A stretch of DNA of 63,931 bases from Rhodopirellula sp. (GTDB lineage Bacteria; Planctomycetota; Planctomycetia; Pirellulales; Thermoguttaceae), in NCBI GenBank assembly GCA_012728855.1, contig JAAYEH010000003.1, forward strand, positions 1-63,931. Direction: 5' to 3'. The notes under the pieces are model-generated. The model saw only the letters and a program-made list of their open reading frames with translations, searched no databases and had not been told where the DNA came from. The translations under genes and the position numbers were made by a program. The number at the start of each line of letters is the position of its first letter. The stretch's first letter is position 1. Below, in pieces: positions 1 to 7,619 of the stretch.

Positions 1-2
1 AC

Positions 3-70
3 GTAGCCTGACTCTCTGAGTCGGGTCGATCGGGTCTGTCAATACTTCCCGACTCAGAGAGTCAGGCTAC
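3..70. repeat. REP-like palindrome (family D)
   Basis: Two perfectly complementary 23-base arms (3-25 and 48-70) with core CCTGACTCTCTGAGTCGGG and a 22-base loop. A sister copy lies at 43019-43074 and a half arm near 43645. It lies in the 272-base stretch before the first gene. A second, imperfect palindrome built from TATCCGTGTGG units follows at about 127-186. Confidence 0.85.
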
Positions 71-126
71 CACGATGCGCGCACGGCACGTAGAAGTTAC
101 GAACAAAGACTCCAATGTTCCCCCCT

Positions 127-186
127 ATCCGTGCGTGTCTATCCGTGTGGGCTTCTTGTTTGCCCACGGATAGAGCCACACGGATA
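127..186. repeat. Imperfect palindrome of TATCCGTGTGG units
   Basis: The left part contains TATCCGTGCGTG and CTATCCGTGTGGG; the right part, after CTTCTTGTTTG, is the complement CCCACGGATAG and CACACGGATA. A related fragment (TCTCTATCCGTGTG) lies at about 6212-6226, at the broken 5' end of the Mrr-like gene, so this unit recurs at least once more in the window. Confidence 0.6.
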
Positions 187-272
187 AGTAGGAAGCTGGA
201 AAAGGAATGAACTGCCAAGGACACGTCGATAGTTTCTGAGCTTTCATGTACCCCATTGAGGAAGTGGACATT

Positions 273-1205
273 ATGACTTTACCGAGCATCCGATTCGCTA
301 TTGTGGAGACGCTCATCTTTGCGACGATCGGTTCCGTTGTTGCGCTGGCCGAGGACGCCAGGGAGCTTCCGCCCCCTTCGGCCAGGCTCGTCTTGTGGCC
401 CGAGCGGGCGCCGATCGGCGACGGCTCCGATGAGGTGGCCGAGGTGCCGATCAGCGTTTACCTGCCCGCGGCGGAGAAGGCCACGGGCGCGGCGGTGGTA
501 ATCTGTCCCGGCGGGGGCTACATTCGCCACGTCTTGCAGAAAGAAGGGGCCCCGGTGGCCCATTGGTTGGCCTGCAACGGCATCGCCGGTATCGTGCTGG
601 AATATCGTCTGCCGCACGGCCGATCGATGGTGCCGTTGTTGGACGCCCAGCGTGCCATCCGCACCGTGCGGGCCAATGCCAAGCGGTGGCAGATCGATCC
701 GCAACGGGTCGGCATCATGGGCTTCTCGGCCGGTGGGCATCTGGCCTCGACTGCTGGCACTCATTTCGACGCCGGGGATCCCCAGGCCAAGAATCCGATC
801 GACCGCCAGAGCTGTCGCCCCGACTTCAACATCCTCGTCTACCCGGTCGTCACCATGACCGAGAAGACGCACGGCGGCTCCAAGGAAAACCTGCTGGGCC
901 GCGATCCGTCGCCGGAACTGGTTGAGCGGTTCTCCAACGAGAAGCAGGTGACCGACAACACCCCGCCGACCTTCCTGGCCCATGCCAAGGACGACACCGC
1001 GGTGCCGCCCGACAACAGCCGCATGTTGCGTGATGCTTTGCAGGCACACGGCGTTCCGGTCGAATACCTGGAACTGCCCTCCGGCGGCCATGGGCTGAAC
1101 GGATGCCAGGGCCCCTTGTGGGAAGCATGGAAGACCGCGTCGTTGGAGTGGCTGGCGAAGCAGGGCTTCATCGCCAAGAGAGCAGCACGGCGAGATGCCC
1201 TATGA
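273..1205 (+). CDS. Secreted alpha/beta hydrolase, BD-FAE/acetylxylan-esterase-like
   Basis: 310 residues. The ATG at 273 is chosen because GAGGAAG (258-264) sits 8 bases upstream and a signal peptide begins directly after it (MTLPSIRFAIVETLIFATIG, cleaved near VALAED). The mature part has the oxyanion-loop motif CPGGGY, the nucleophile elbow GFSAGG (Ser about 152), a late Asp in AKDDTAVPP and the His in SGGHGL, so all parts of a Ser-Asp-His triad are visible. Proteins of this family deacetylate plant polysaccharides or hydrolyse small esters; substrate is inferred only. A longer start at 246 is possible but has no ribosome site. No operon partner is seen. Confidence 0.9.
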   Translation: MTLPSIRFAIVETLIFATIGSVVALAEDARELPPPSARLVLWPERAPIGDGSDEVAEVPISVYLPAAEKATGAAVVICPGGGYIRHVLQKEGAPVAHWLACNGIAGIVLEYRLPHGRSMVPLLDAQRAIRTVRANAKRWQIDPQRVGIMGFSAGGHLASTAGTHFDAGDPQAKNPIDRQSCRPDFNILVYPVVTMTEKTHGGSKENLLGRDPSPELVERFSNEKQVTDNTPPTFLAHAKDDTAVPPDNSRMLRDALQAHGVPVEYLELPSGGHGLNGCQGPLWEAWKTASLEWLAKQGFIAKRAARRDAL

Positions 1206-1534
1206 TTTTGACTCAACCGCTGAAAGCCAGTACCACGTCGATTTCACGACAGTTATTCATTCGCCGATCCTAAGCCCCCAAGAATCCACCACTTCCGGTC
1301 CGCTCGGCGGGCAGGTAAAATGGCAGGTAAGGATCGGCGGGGTAGTGACGAGTAGCAACCGTTCATGGGGCGGCCGGGGACTGGTCCATTTTTCGGCCGA
1401 TTGATGTGCTTTGGCGACAAAAACGTTGACCGAAAACATGGACCTGTCCCCTTCCTTCCCGCCCGTGAACGGCTACGACGAGTAGTCATTGCACTTTCCG
1501 CGGTTGGCGGGTCCGAGAGGGCCGGGAGACAGCC
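1206..1534. other. Gap holding a REPIN-like element
   Basis: No gene is visible. The stretch contains the family A element at 1357-1473 and otherwise only unstructured sequence. Confidence 0.6.
1357..1473. repeat. REPIN-like element (family A), inverted orientation
   Basis: Outer arms AACCGTTCATGGGGC and GCCCGTGAACGGC enclose GGGGACTGGTCCATTTTTCG and the mirrored CGAAAACATGGACCTGTCCC. The same element in the opposite orientation is at 9249-9367, half of it at 63690-63736, and a relative with different arms at 50323-50420. Confidence 0.8.
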
Positions 1535-2176
1535 ATGAGCACGAAAGCACCTCCAGAGGCTCAGACCTACGACGACTGGCTGCGGCGCCCGGACGTTGAC
1601 GCGGTGGCGGCCATGTGCAGGTTTTTTATGCGGGACGCCCCGGTTCATCAGACGCTACGGAACATCGCCACCAAACTCGATGGGCTTGGCATTGCCTACG
1701 CGATTGCGGGAGGCATGGCCCTGGGCGCGCATCGCTTCGTGCGGGCGACCGTGGACGTGAACATCCTGGTGACGCCCGAGGGCTTGGCGGCCATTCACCG
1801 GGAACTCGGAGGTCTGGGATACATTGCTCCCTTCGCCGGCAGCAAGGACTTCAAGGACACGTCCACGGGCGTCCGTATTGAATTCCTCATCGCCGGCCAG
1901 TTCCCCGGCGACGGCAAGCCCAAGCCGGTCGCTTTCCCCGATCCGGCCCAAGCCGGCGTTGAAATCGATGGGATTCGATATCTCGGTTTGGCGCCCTTGA
2001 TCGAACTCAAGCTCGCCTCCGGCATGACCGGCGGCGTGGCTCGCCTGAAAGACCTCGCCGACGTTGTCTCTCTGATTCAAGCCCTTCATCTCTCACTGGA
2101 CTTCTCCCAACAACTCAACCCCTACGTCCGCCCGAAATACGAGGAATTGTGTCGTGGGTTGAAAGCGGATGTTTAA
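1535..2176 (+). CDS. Nucleotidyltransferase-fold protein (AbiEii/MNT-like)
   Basis: 213 residues. The start follows GGGAGA by a few bases. The motif IAGGMALGAHRFVRATVDVN resembles the GG-x-A...R-x-T-x-DxD core of nucleotidyltransferases found in toxin-antitoxin systems, and the C-terminal RLKDLADV segment is also typical. The second acidic residue of the usual DxD is Asn here (DVN), which may weaken metal binding. No helix-turn-helix partner gene is adjacent, but toxin-antitoxin genes follow 2 kb downstream. Function is inferred from fold only; it could be an orphan or decayed toxin-type enzyme. Confidence 0.7.
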   Translation: MSTKAPPEAQTYDDWLRRPDVDAVAAMCRFFMRDAPVHQTLRNIATKLDGLGIAYAIAGGMALGAHRFVRATVDVNILVTPEGLAAIHRELGGLGYIAPFAGSKDFKDTSTGVRIEFLIAGQFPGDGKPKPVAFPDPAQAGVEIDGIRYLGLAPLIELKLASGMTGGVARLKDLADVVSLIQALHLSLDFSQQLNPYVRPKYEELCRGLKADV

Positions 2177-2481
2177 CCGTTCACGGGCTGGAGCCGCATA
2201 TCGGCAATGATGGGATTGATGGCTCTTCCGGAGAATCTGTGGGTGTTGTGTGGCAGGCGTCAAGCCGCCATGAAGCCCAAAACGGCCGATTTATCGGGGA
2301 AAAGGGCGAATAGAGAAGAGGAACCCGTACTTCTGCCCCCATGACAATACGGGTTCCTCTTCTCTGTTCGCTCATTTCTCGCAGTTTTCTCTGGTTTTCG
2401 GCGTTCGACGGTTCGCTTCGGTTTATGTGCCACCCATGATTTTTTCGAAAGAGCCGGATTGAGGAGGAGTCACCCCGGTTG
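2177..2481. other. Gap with family A half-arm and hairpin
   Basis: No gene. ACCGTTCACGGG at 2177-2188 is a lone arm of repeat family A, and 2312-2365 forms a perfect hairpin. Confidence 0.5.
2312..2365. repeat. Perfect 18-bp-stem hairpin
   Basis: Arms AGAGAAGAGGAACCCGTA (2312-2329) and its exact complement (2348-2365) with an 18-base loop. There is no T-tract directly after it, so it is more likely a repeat element than a simple terminator. Confidence 0.75.
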
Positions 2482-2904
2482 ATGTCCGTTTCCGCAAAAA
2501 TCGGCGAACTCATCCTCCGCGGACTCCCGGTTATGGCAGCAGTCGCCTTGGTCGGGGCGATGGCCGTGTGGACCGCCGGCGGACGCGGACACTGGTTCTT
2601 GCGGACGTCTGTCCTCGTCACGATTGTGGCTCTCAGCCTGCTGGTCTTTCCCGAGCAAGCTATGCTCGGCTTGGCGGTAGAAGCCGCCACGGTGTTAGCG
2701 GGGCTGCGCGGGTTTCGAGTCACTGCTAACCGATCTTGGACGCGGCGGGACGGTGCCCCGCGGAGCCTCAACGAACCGGACCGATATCAATTCACGCTTC
2801 GCGACTTGCTCCTGGCTCCGGCGGCCGACCACGGGTACAATCGGTTCAAAGTTGCTGCCGATTTCCTTGGAGCCCCGCCAATTAACGGAACGTTGTCGCA
2901 TTGA
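2482..2904 (+). pseudogene. Small membrane protein, probably 3'-truncated
   Basis: About 140 residues if intact. GAGGAGG at 2461-2467 lies upstream of the ATG at 2482. Two hydrophobic segments (about residues 9-30 and 42-62) precede a soluble part with the phrase YQFTLRDLLLA. In planctomycete proteins this phrase usually opens another membrane segment. Here the sequence becomes unlike any hydrophobic helix immediately after it and stops about 30 residues later, suggesting loss of the original C-terminus. No function can be assigned. Confidence 0.45.
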
Positions 2905-2948
2905 AGAATATCCCTCTTCCTCGCATCTCAGAACGAAGAAGCAGTGCC

Positions 2949-3761
2949 ATGCCAAGACCCGCATCCATTTCCATCCGGTTGATCGAGGACCGGCTCGGCG
3001 TCTGGTTGGAGAAACAGCCTGTTGCCGTGGCTCGCCCAGCGGAATCGGCCCCCGTGCGCCGGGATATGGCGACCCTCCTCGCATTTGTACGCGACGAGAA
3101 GGTGGTGGGCACTCAAGGCACCGGCAACATGCCGCTCAAGGCAGTCGCGGAAGTGTCCGCTCGCTTTGTCAATCCGCCGCCGTTGGAGGCCACCATCGGT
3201 AATCGGACGTATCGGATTCGCAGCGAAGAGGAACTGTGGCCGCTCTACTTCCTCCACATCTTGGCGGATGTGGGTGGCCTGATCCAGTTCGGAAGGGCTC
3301 GGCGCTGGCGGCTTACCGCCAATGGAGAACGATTTCTCGACGCACAGCCGGTGTTGCAGGTTGCCTTCCTGCTGGCCGTGTGGTGGTACAGGGTCAACTG
3401 GCTGGTAGCCTACTCGTATACGGGCATGGGCAATGCACTGCCTGATGGCTTTCAACAGACCACACTGGTCACTCTGCGGTCGTTGCCGGCGGGAACCGAC
3501 ATCTCTTTCGACGAGTTTGCAGACAAACTCATCGATGAAACAGGGCTGACATGGGGAGCAAAGAATAGCTCCGTCGCCACGATCGCCCTGCGCAGTTCGA
3601 TCCACCGAATGGTGATCAGCATGTTGGACACGTTCGGTGTGCTCAATTGTCGCTACACGAAGGAGAAACGCGGCCAGAGCGAGGTTTCGAAAGTGGTGGC
3701 GTTCAAGGTCACGCCTTTGGGCAACGCATTGCTGGATGCGCTGGTCGCTCTGGAGAGTTGA
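2949..3761 (+). CDS. Hypothetical protein, possible winged-helix fold
   Basis: 270 residues from the ATG at 2949, which is preceded by GAAGAAG; an in-frame TTG at 2901 would add 16 residues. I do not recognise a named domain with certainty. The segment LLAFVRDEKVVGTQGTGNMP followed by LKAVAEVSARFV, and the later RWRLTANGERFLD and FKVTPLGNALLDAL, read like winged-helix wings. Similar wording occurs in planctomycete proteins related to the pRiA4b ORF-3 group, but I cannot verify this. Transmembrane segments are not evident. It lies just upstream of the toxin-antitoxin region. Confidence 0.6.
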   Translation: MPRPASISIRLIEDRLGVWLEKQPVAVARPAESAPVRRDMATLLAFVRDEKVVGTQGTGNMPLKAVAEVSARFVNPPPLEATIGNRTYRIRSEEELWPLYFLHILADVGGLIQFGRARRWRLTANGERFLDAQPVLQVAFLLAVWWYRVNWLVAYSYTGMGNALPDGFQQTTLVTLRSLPAGTDISFDEFADKLIDETGLTWGAKNSSVATIALRSSIHRMVISMLDTFGVLNCRYTKEKRGQSEVSKVVAFKVTPLGNALLDALVALES

Positions 3762-3852
3762 AACCTCTGTGTCCTCGCTGTTCTCTGTGGCGGAACTGTC
3801 TTCACGCAACGCCGAGCAACTTTCCTTTTACCGCAACTATTTCGTCGGGTCG

Positions 3853-3981
3853 TCAGGAGCTGACGATGGAAACGTAGAAGTCGGCCGGCGAGTGTTGCCG
3901 GACACGCGCAACCAGGCGGCCGTATTCCGGCTCCGCCTGTTGCTGGGCGATCACGAGATGATCGGTATCGAGCAGGAACAT
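3853..3981 (-). pseudogene. Truncated PIN-domain toxin (VapC-like fragment)
   Basis: Reading on the minus strand from the ATG at 3981 gives 42 residues that begin FLLDTDHLVIAQQQAEPEYG and end DFYVSIVSS before a TGA. This matches the first third of a PIN ribonuclease, including the first catalytic Asp (DTDH), but the second and third acidic motifs are missing. It starts 17 bases after an antitoxin-type gene, the usual antitoxin-toxin order. The toxin has therefore lost its C-terminal two thirds. Confidence 0.75.
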
Positions 3982-3998
3982 TGCCAGCGCCCTTTGCT

Positions 3999-4190
3999 CT
4001 ATTCGACAGATTGGCGAAAGTCTCGCCCGAGCCTGACGATTTCGTCGAATTCCGGAACGTCATTAAACGTCCCCGCGATCCGTTCGACCCACGAGGCATG
4101 GTTATCAGGCACCGCCAGACGCTGTTTGAGTTCGGCCAATTCTTTCTCGACCGCCGTGAGCATCTCCTCGACCATTGACTCTTGCGACAT
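3999..4190 (-). CDS. Antitoxin-like protein of a broken TA pair
   Basis: 63 residues from the ATG at 4190, supported by GGGGAG about 6 bases upstream; an upstream in-frame start at 4226 lacks such a site. The sequence has a helical region EEMLTAVEKELAELKQRL and the phrase WVERIAGTFNDVPEFDEIVR, which is typical of small antitoxins encoded in front of PIN toxins in planctomycetes and cyanobacteria. Its toxin partner just downstream is truncated, so the antitoxin is probably an orphan. Confidence 0.65.
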   Translation of the reverse strand: MSQESMVEEMLTAVEKELAELKQRLAVPDNHASWVERIAGTFNDVPEFDEIVRLGRDFRQSVE

Positions 4191-4641
4191 GGTTATCTCC
4201 CCAAGCTGGAGGGCCGGGAACGTCAAAACGTCAACTCCTATATTCTACCCCAATATTGTGGCTTTCCGGAAGGTCCGGGTACTCACAGGGTTCAAAAGCG
4301 GGGACTGGCTGGTTTCTCGACCGCCTGTGAAGAACGGGCAAGCCTCCGCACCCATGGATGCGTCGCATCCGTATCGCCGAACGTGTACATGCGTTCGGAT
4401 TGGCCGGGATGTAACCAACCCCGGTGTTAATATTACTGCGAACGCTCGAGGCGTGCTCGCCGGTCGCCTTCCGGTTGAAGAACCCCGCGGTCGAGCTGAA
4501 GTCCTCGAAGTACCGGGGGCCGAACGCCCAACATCTGTCGATCGCGGTATTGTCGTCAGCACACCTGCATATATCATACCGTCGCGCACGATCAACGAGA
4601 GTCGGAAGTGAGCCGTTCCCTGCTGGGGCAGTGGAAACAGC
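4191..4641. other. Gap without recognisable gene
   Basis: About 450 bases between the broken antitoxin and the VapC-like toxin. Short open frames exist on both strands but none has a plausible ribosome site plus recognisable sequence. A small hairpin CCGAACGTGTACATGCGTTCGG-like structure lies near 4376-4397. Nothing else is seen. Confidence 0.5.
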
Positions 4642-5046
4642 CTACGCCCGCCAATTGACGACCTTGAGCCCCGGAATGGCCAGAAGATCGCTATCGCTTG
4701 AAACGACGGTACAGTTGCCCAACGTCATCGCGATGGCCGCGATCATCATATCCACGACACCGACGGGACGGCCAAGACGCGCGAGTTCGGCGTAGATGCG
4801 GCCGTACTCGAAAGCGGCTGGTGAGTCGAACGGCCACACTCTCAGAGATGCGAGCGCAGTCTTCAGGCTCTTCATGTTGCGGTCGCGACTGCGGCTATGC
4901 TCGATCCCGGCGACCAGTTCGGCCAAGACCGGCAAGCCAATCCCGATGGGATTGCCGTGGGCGACTTCAGCACGGGCCTTGTCGAAAACCCCATGCCGTC
5001 GGTTGATGTAATGGCCGGCAATATTGGTGTCCATGAGGAAACGCAT
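4642..5046 (-). CDS. vapC: PIN-domain ribonuclease toxin (VapC family)
   Basis: 134 residues from the ATG at 5046, which overlaps the TAA stop of the antitoxin gene by one base (TAATG), fixing the start and indicating translational coupling. The protein has the PIN acidic motifs: MRFLMDTNIAGHYI at the N-terminus, LAELVAGIE in the middle, VDMMIAAIA, and VVSSDSDL near the C-terminus. VapC enzymes cut RNA and are held inactive by the upstream antitoxin. Length is normal for the family. This is the intact member of the TA region. Confidence 0.88.
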   Translation of the reverse strand: MRFLMDTNIAGHYINRRHGVFDKARAEVAHGNPIGIGLPVLAELVAGIEHSRSRDRNMKSLKTALASLRVWPFDSPAAFEYGRIYAELARLGRPVGVVDMMIAAIAMTLGNCTVVSSDSDLLAIPGLKVVNWRA

Positions 5047-5336
5047 TACTCCCAGGCGCTCCGCAGGCCTTGGGCACGTTCGGCAAACTGCGATTTCTCG
5101 CGACGGTTCCGAGCTTCTCGTTCCGCTTCGCACGCCGCCCGTTCCGCATCGGTCATTTCCAAGGGCTCCATTTGGTCCATGGCCGACAGCACTTGGGCAA
5201 TTTCTTCGGCAGACATCGCATCAGCATCTCCCTGAGTTCCTCGCTCGCAGGGATGAACTTCGACCTCCGTGCCATCCGGCCAGTCGGCAGGCACGTCGAC
5301 GTCCAGGCGTCCGTCTTTGACGGTGGCTCTGATCAT
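5046..5336 (-). CDS. Antitoxin partner of the PIN toxin
   Basis: 96 residues. The N-terminus MIRATVKDGRLDVDVPADWP followed by DGTEVEVHP resembles a small beta-rich DNA-binding antitoxin domain, as in planctomycete proteins encoded before VapC genes. The C-terminal half (MSAEEIAQVLSAMDQMEP and EREARNRREKSQF) is charged and helical, suited to wrapping the toxin. It is directly coupled to the toxin gene. These antitoxins normally repress their own promoter; no operator was identified here. Confidence 0.8.
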   Translation of the reverse strand: MIRATVKDGRLDVDVPADWPDGTEVEVHPCERGTQGDADAMSAEEIAQVLSAMDQMEPLEMTDAERAACEAEREARNRREKSQFAERAQGLRSAWE

Positions 5337-5616
5337 GATCGTGGTCGTCCTTTTATCGAAATCGTCAATTTGCCTCTTCTTATTTTACGGGAACGTCAGT
5401 TCCGAGGACAGGCCTCGCCCGCCCCATGAACGGTTACCCTCTGAATGTTCTCCTGCGCATTGCCTTCCGCACCAAACACTGAAACCGCTGCTGCGGGTGA
5501 TGACCGGTTATCTCGCGAGCACCCTGCGAAATCTCAAATGCGACTCACTTCTTGACGCGACACGGAATCGAATTCGATGCGCGGTTCGTCTGCCTCACCG
5601 CTCCTCGCACCGCTTG
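5337..5616. other. Gap with half repeat of family A
   Basis: No gene. The family A arm GCCCCATGAACGGTTAC occurs at about 5422-5438, preceded by a degenerate GGACAGGCCTCGC core. Confidence 0.5.
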
Positions 5617-6201
5617 TTATGCTTCCTTTTGCTCCGTGTGCTTGCATCGTGGGAAGTTAGTGCATCCCCAGAAACTCTCCCCGGCGCGGAAACCTCGCTT
5701 GGCTGTCCGCAATATCAAGTTGCCTCCGCAGAGAGGACAGGCTCGTGCATCCGCCACCATCCGTGCAGGCGCGGCACGATGGTCGTTAGACCGGTGGGTG
5801 ACCTCCCGGGCGACGAAACCGTCTTTCTGAACCGATCGCACCATCGCAGCCAACTCGCCTCCGGCCACCAGGTCGATGGGCTGGCTCACGGCAAACCTCT
5901 GAGCCTCTTGGGTGAAGACGCCGGAGGTAACGATGATAGTACCGGCTGCCCGATGCGCGGTCACCAATCCGAGCATCTCGCGGACTACCTTAACGCCGAC
6001 CTTTGCGCCGCGCCACTGCTTGGCTTGAACGAGGTAGGTGCCTCCGTCGCGCGTGAGCACCAGGTCGATTCCACCATCCGCCCCAGCGTACCGGTTTTCC
6101 TGGACAGCGTACCCCCGCCGCCGAAACGCCTCGCCAAGCAACTCCTCGAATTGCTTCCACTCCAGCGCGCGGATCGACTCAATCCCGGTCTGCCGGTTGT
6201 C
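5617..6201 (-). pseudogene. 5'-truncated Mrr-type restriction endonuclease with zinc ribbon
   Basis: The open frame runs from just after an in-frame TAA (6204-6202) to 5617. It encodes IESIRALEWKQFEELLGEAF, then GYAVQENRYAGADGGIDLVL and YLVQAKQWR. This is the Mrr_cat core with the catalytic D...QAK motif, and a C-terminal topoisomerase-type zinc ribbon (CPLCGG ... CTNFPRC) follows. No ATG or GTG precedes the conserved domain; only CTG, ATT or a late TTG (6141) could start it, and sequence upstream matches the TATCCGTGTG repeat. I infer that a repeat-mediated event removed the 5' end. Family members often have an N-terminal membrane anchor, absent here. Confidence 0.7.
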
Positions 6202-6204
6202 TTA

Positions 6205-6702
6205 TCCCTGGGTCTCTATCCGTGTGCGCTTTAGCGGCTTTGTCCTGCTCGCCTCGGCAGCGACGCTCAACTTCGGCCGCGTGGGCCGGCGCCGGTTCTG
6301 GTCCAATCGCCTTGGCACGGCTTTGCTGGTGGCCAGGGCTCGCTGCTTTGTGATCTTGGCCCAAAAAACGTCGCTTGACAAACCGCGCCGCACCGACAAA
6401 GATAGCCGAGATAAGTGGACAAATGAATATGTCCGTCCCGGATCGGGTCTGGCCGCCTTCGCGGCGCCTGCTCCGAAGTTCCTTGAAAATTCGGTTTTCC
6501 CGTCCGTTCTCCCCACCGGCTCTCCCCTCCCCGGCGGCTCTGGGATGCTGCAAGCCCGCTGGACAATACTGCCGCGGCGAATCGGCGGCCTTCCCACCCA
6601 GAAGCGCATGGCCTCCAAGTGCCCTCGAATTTGAGAAATCACGAACTTGGTGGCCACACCCGGTTCATTGCGCCGTCTCCTTCCGTGGCTTACCTGCGGT
6701 GC
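6205..6702. other. Gap of about 500 bases, no convincing gene
   Basis: Overlapping open frames exist in all minus-strand frames, but none has a recognisable domain or a good ribosome site. Their sequences are arginine-rich, as expected from GC-rich noncoding DNA. The stretch could hold remains of the Mrr-like gene's upstream neighbour, but nothing can be named. Confidence 0.4.
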
Positions 6703-7128
6703 TCACTTCCACAGACGCCATCCGAACAGCGCTCCGATAACCATCGCGATCGGCAGGTAGACCGGCATCGCTAACAGCAGTAATCCGACACCGATATTCG
6801 CTCCGCCGCCAGAGTAGGTGGCCAATGTGTAGAGAAGCAGTCCGTAGGGAAGGGCGATAGCCAGCAAACTACCGACGAATGCCCCGACCGTGGCGCGGAT
6901 TGGCACGCGGGATACCAATGAAAGAACAGCCAGAAGCAAGAACGGCGCGCCTGGCAATATTCCAAAGTACAAAATCGGCCCGTCCGGGCGACCGTAATGG
7001 TAAGCCGCCGCCGACATCCCGGCGCCTATCCCTGCCAGCACTGCAAAGAGCAGCCACCGCGGCGAAGAAGGTAAGCGAGAGGTTGGCGTCGATTCCCGTG
7101 GATGAGTAGAAACAGGCGTCGTGGGCAT
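6703..7128 (-). CDS. Small integral membrane protein
   Basis: 141 residues. After a Ser/Thr/Pro-rich N-terminus there are four predicted membrane segments: WLLFAVLAGIGAGMSAAAYH, ILPGAPFLLLAVLSLV, ATVGAFVGSLLAIALPYGLL and a C-terminal VGLLLLAMPVYLPIAMVIGA. It ends FGWRLWK. No family is recognised. It is transcribed away from the neighbouring DUF1559 gene. Confidence 0.65.
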   Translation of the reverse strand: MPTTPVSTHPRESTPTSRLPSSPRWLLFAVLAGIGAGMSAAAYHYGRPDGPILYFGILPGAPFLLLAVLSLVSRVPIRATVGAFVGSLLAIALPYGLLLYTLATYSGGGANIGVGLLLLAMPVYLPIAMVIGALFGWRLWK

Positions 7129-7619
7129 CCGTGAATCCCTTTCGTGGTAACGGCATCGGACAGGCCATCAGGCGACAAACTTCACTTGGCGTGTTTCAAT
7201 CGCGAGCGGCATCCCACCTTCCGGCCGCACTTTGCGGCAGACGCTGATCGCATCTCGCACGCAGGCAGGCAGGGACTTCCACCTTCATTCTACTACGACC
7301 GCGCGGCTTGGCGACAGGTTGACCGGACCGATCCAGATCAGGCGAAGGGGCTAATCTCCTCATCGTTCCGTCCGCCGATGGCGGGAGTGTCCAACACAAG
7401 CGATTGCCGGAATTCAGTAGGTTCCGCTTGCCGAGCGGAACCTCGGTGGCAAGGTTCCGCTCGGCAAGCGGAACCTACTGGACGCCGATCATTTGGAATC
7501 AAACCCGAATCCCGGGGCCAATCCTTGTCGGAAGTGTAGTTCGCTGCAAGAATACCTGAGGGTGGAACGTGACAGTCTCCCCAACAGCATCCGCCCATTC
7601 GGCACGGAGGACAGTCGCT
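7129..7619. other. Divergent intergenic region with a family B hairpin
   Basis: About 490 bases between the membrane protein gene and the DUF1559 gene. It holds the perfect hairpin at 7415-7480. A weak promoter candidate, TTGTCG (7525-7530) then 17 bases then AAGAAT, precedes the DUF1559 gene. Confidence 0.5.
7415..7480. repeat. Perfect 29-bp-stem hairpin (repeat family B)
   Basis: Arms 7415-7443 and 7452-7480 are exact complements around an 8-base loop, with core GTTCCGCTTGCCGAGCGGAA. The same core recurs at 16338-16455, 22111-22195 and 40763-40903, always between genes. Confidence 0.9.

Noticed and set aside
6179..6657. Several overlapping minus-strand frames upstream of the Mrr-like gene
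   Set aside because: All three frames are open to similar extents and Arg-rich, as in noncoding GC-rich DNA; no start site or domain.
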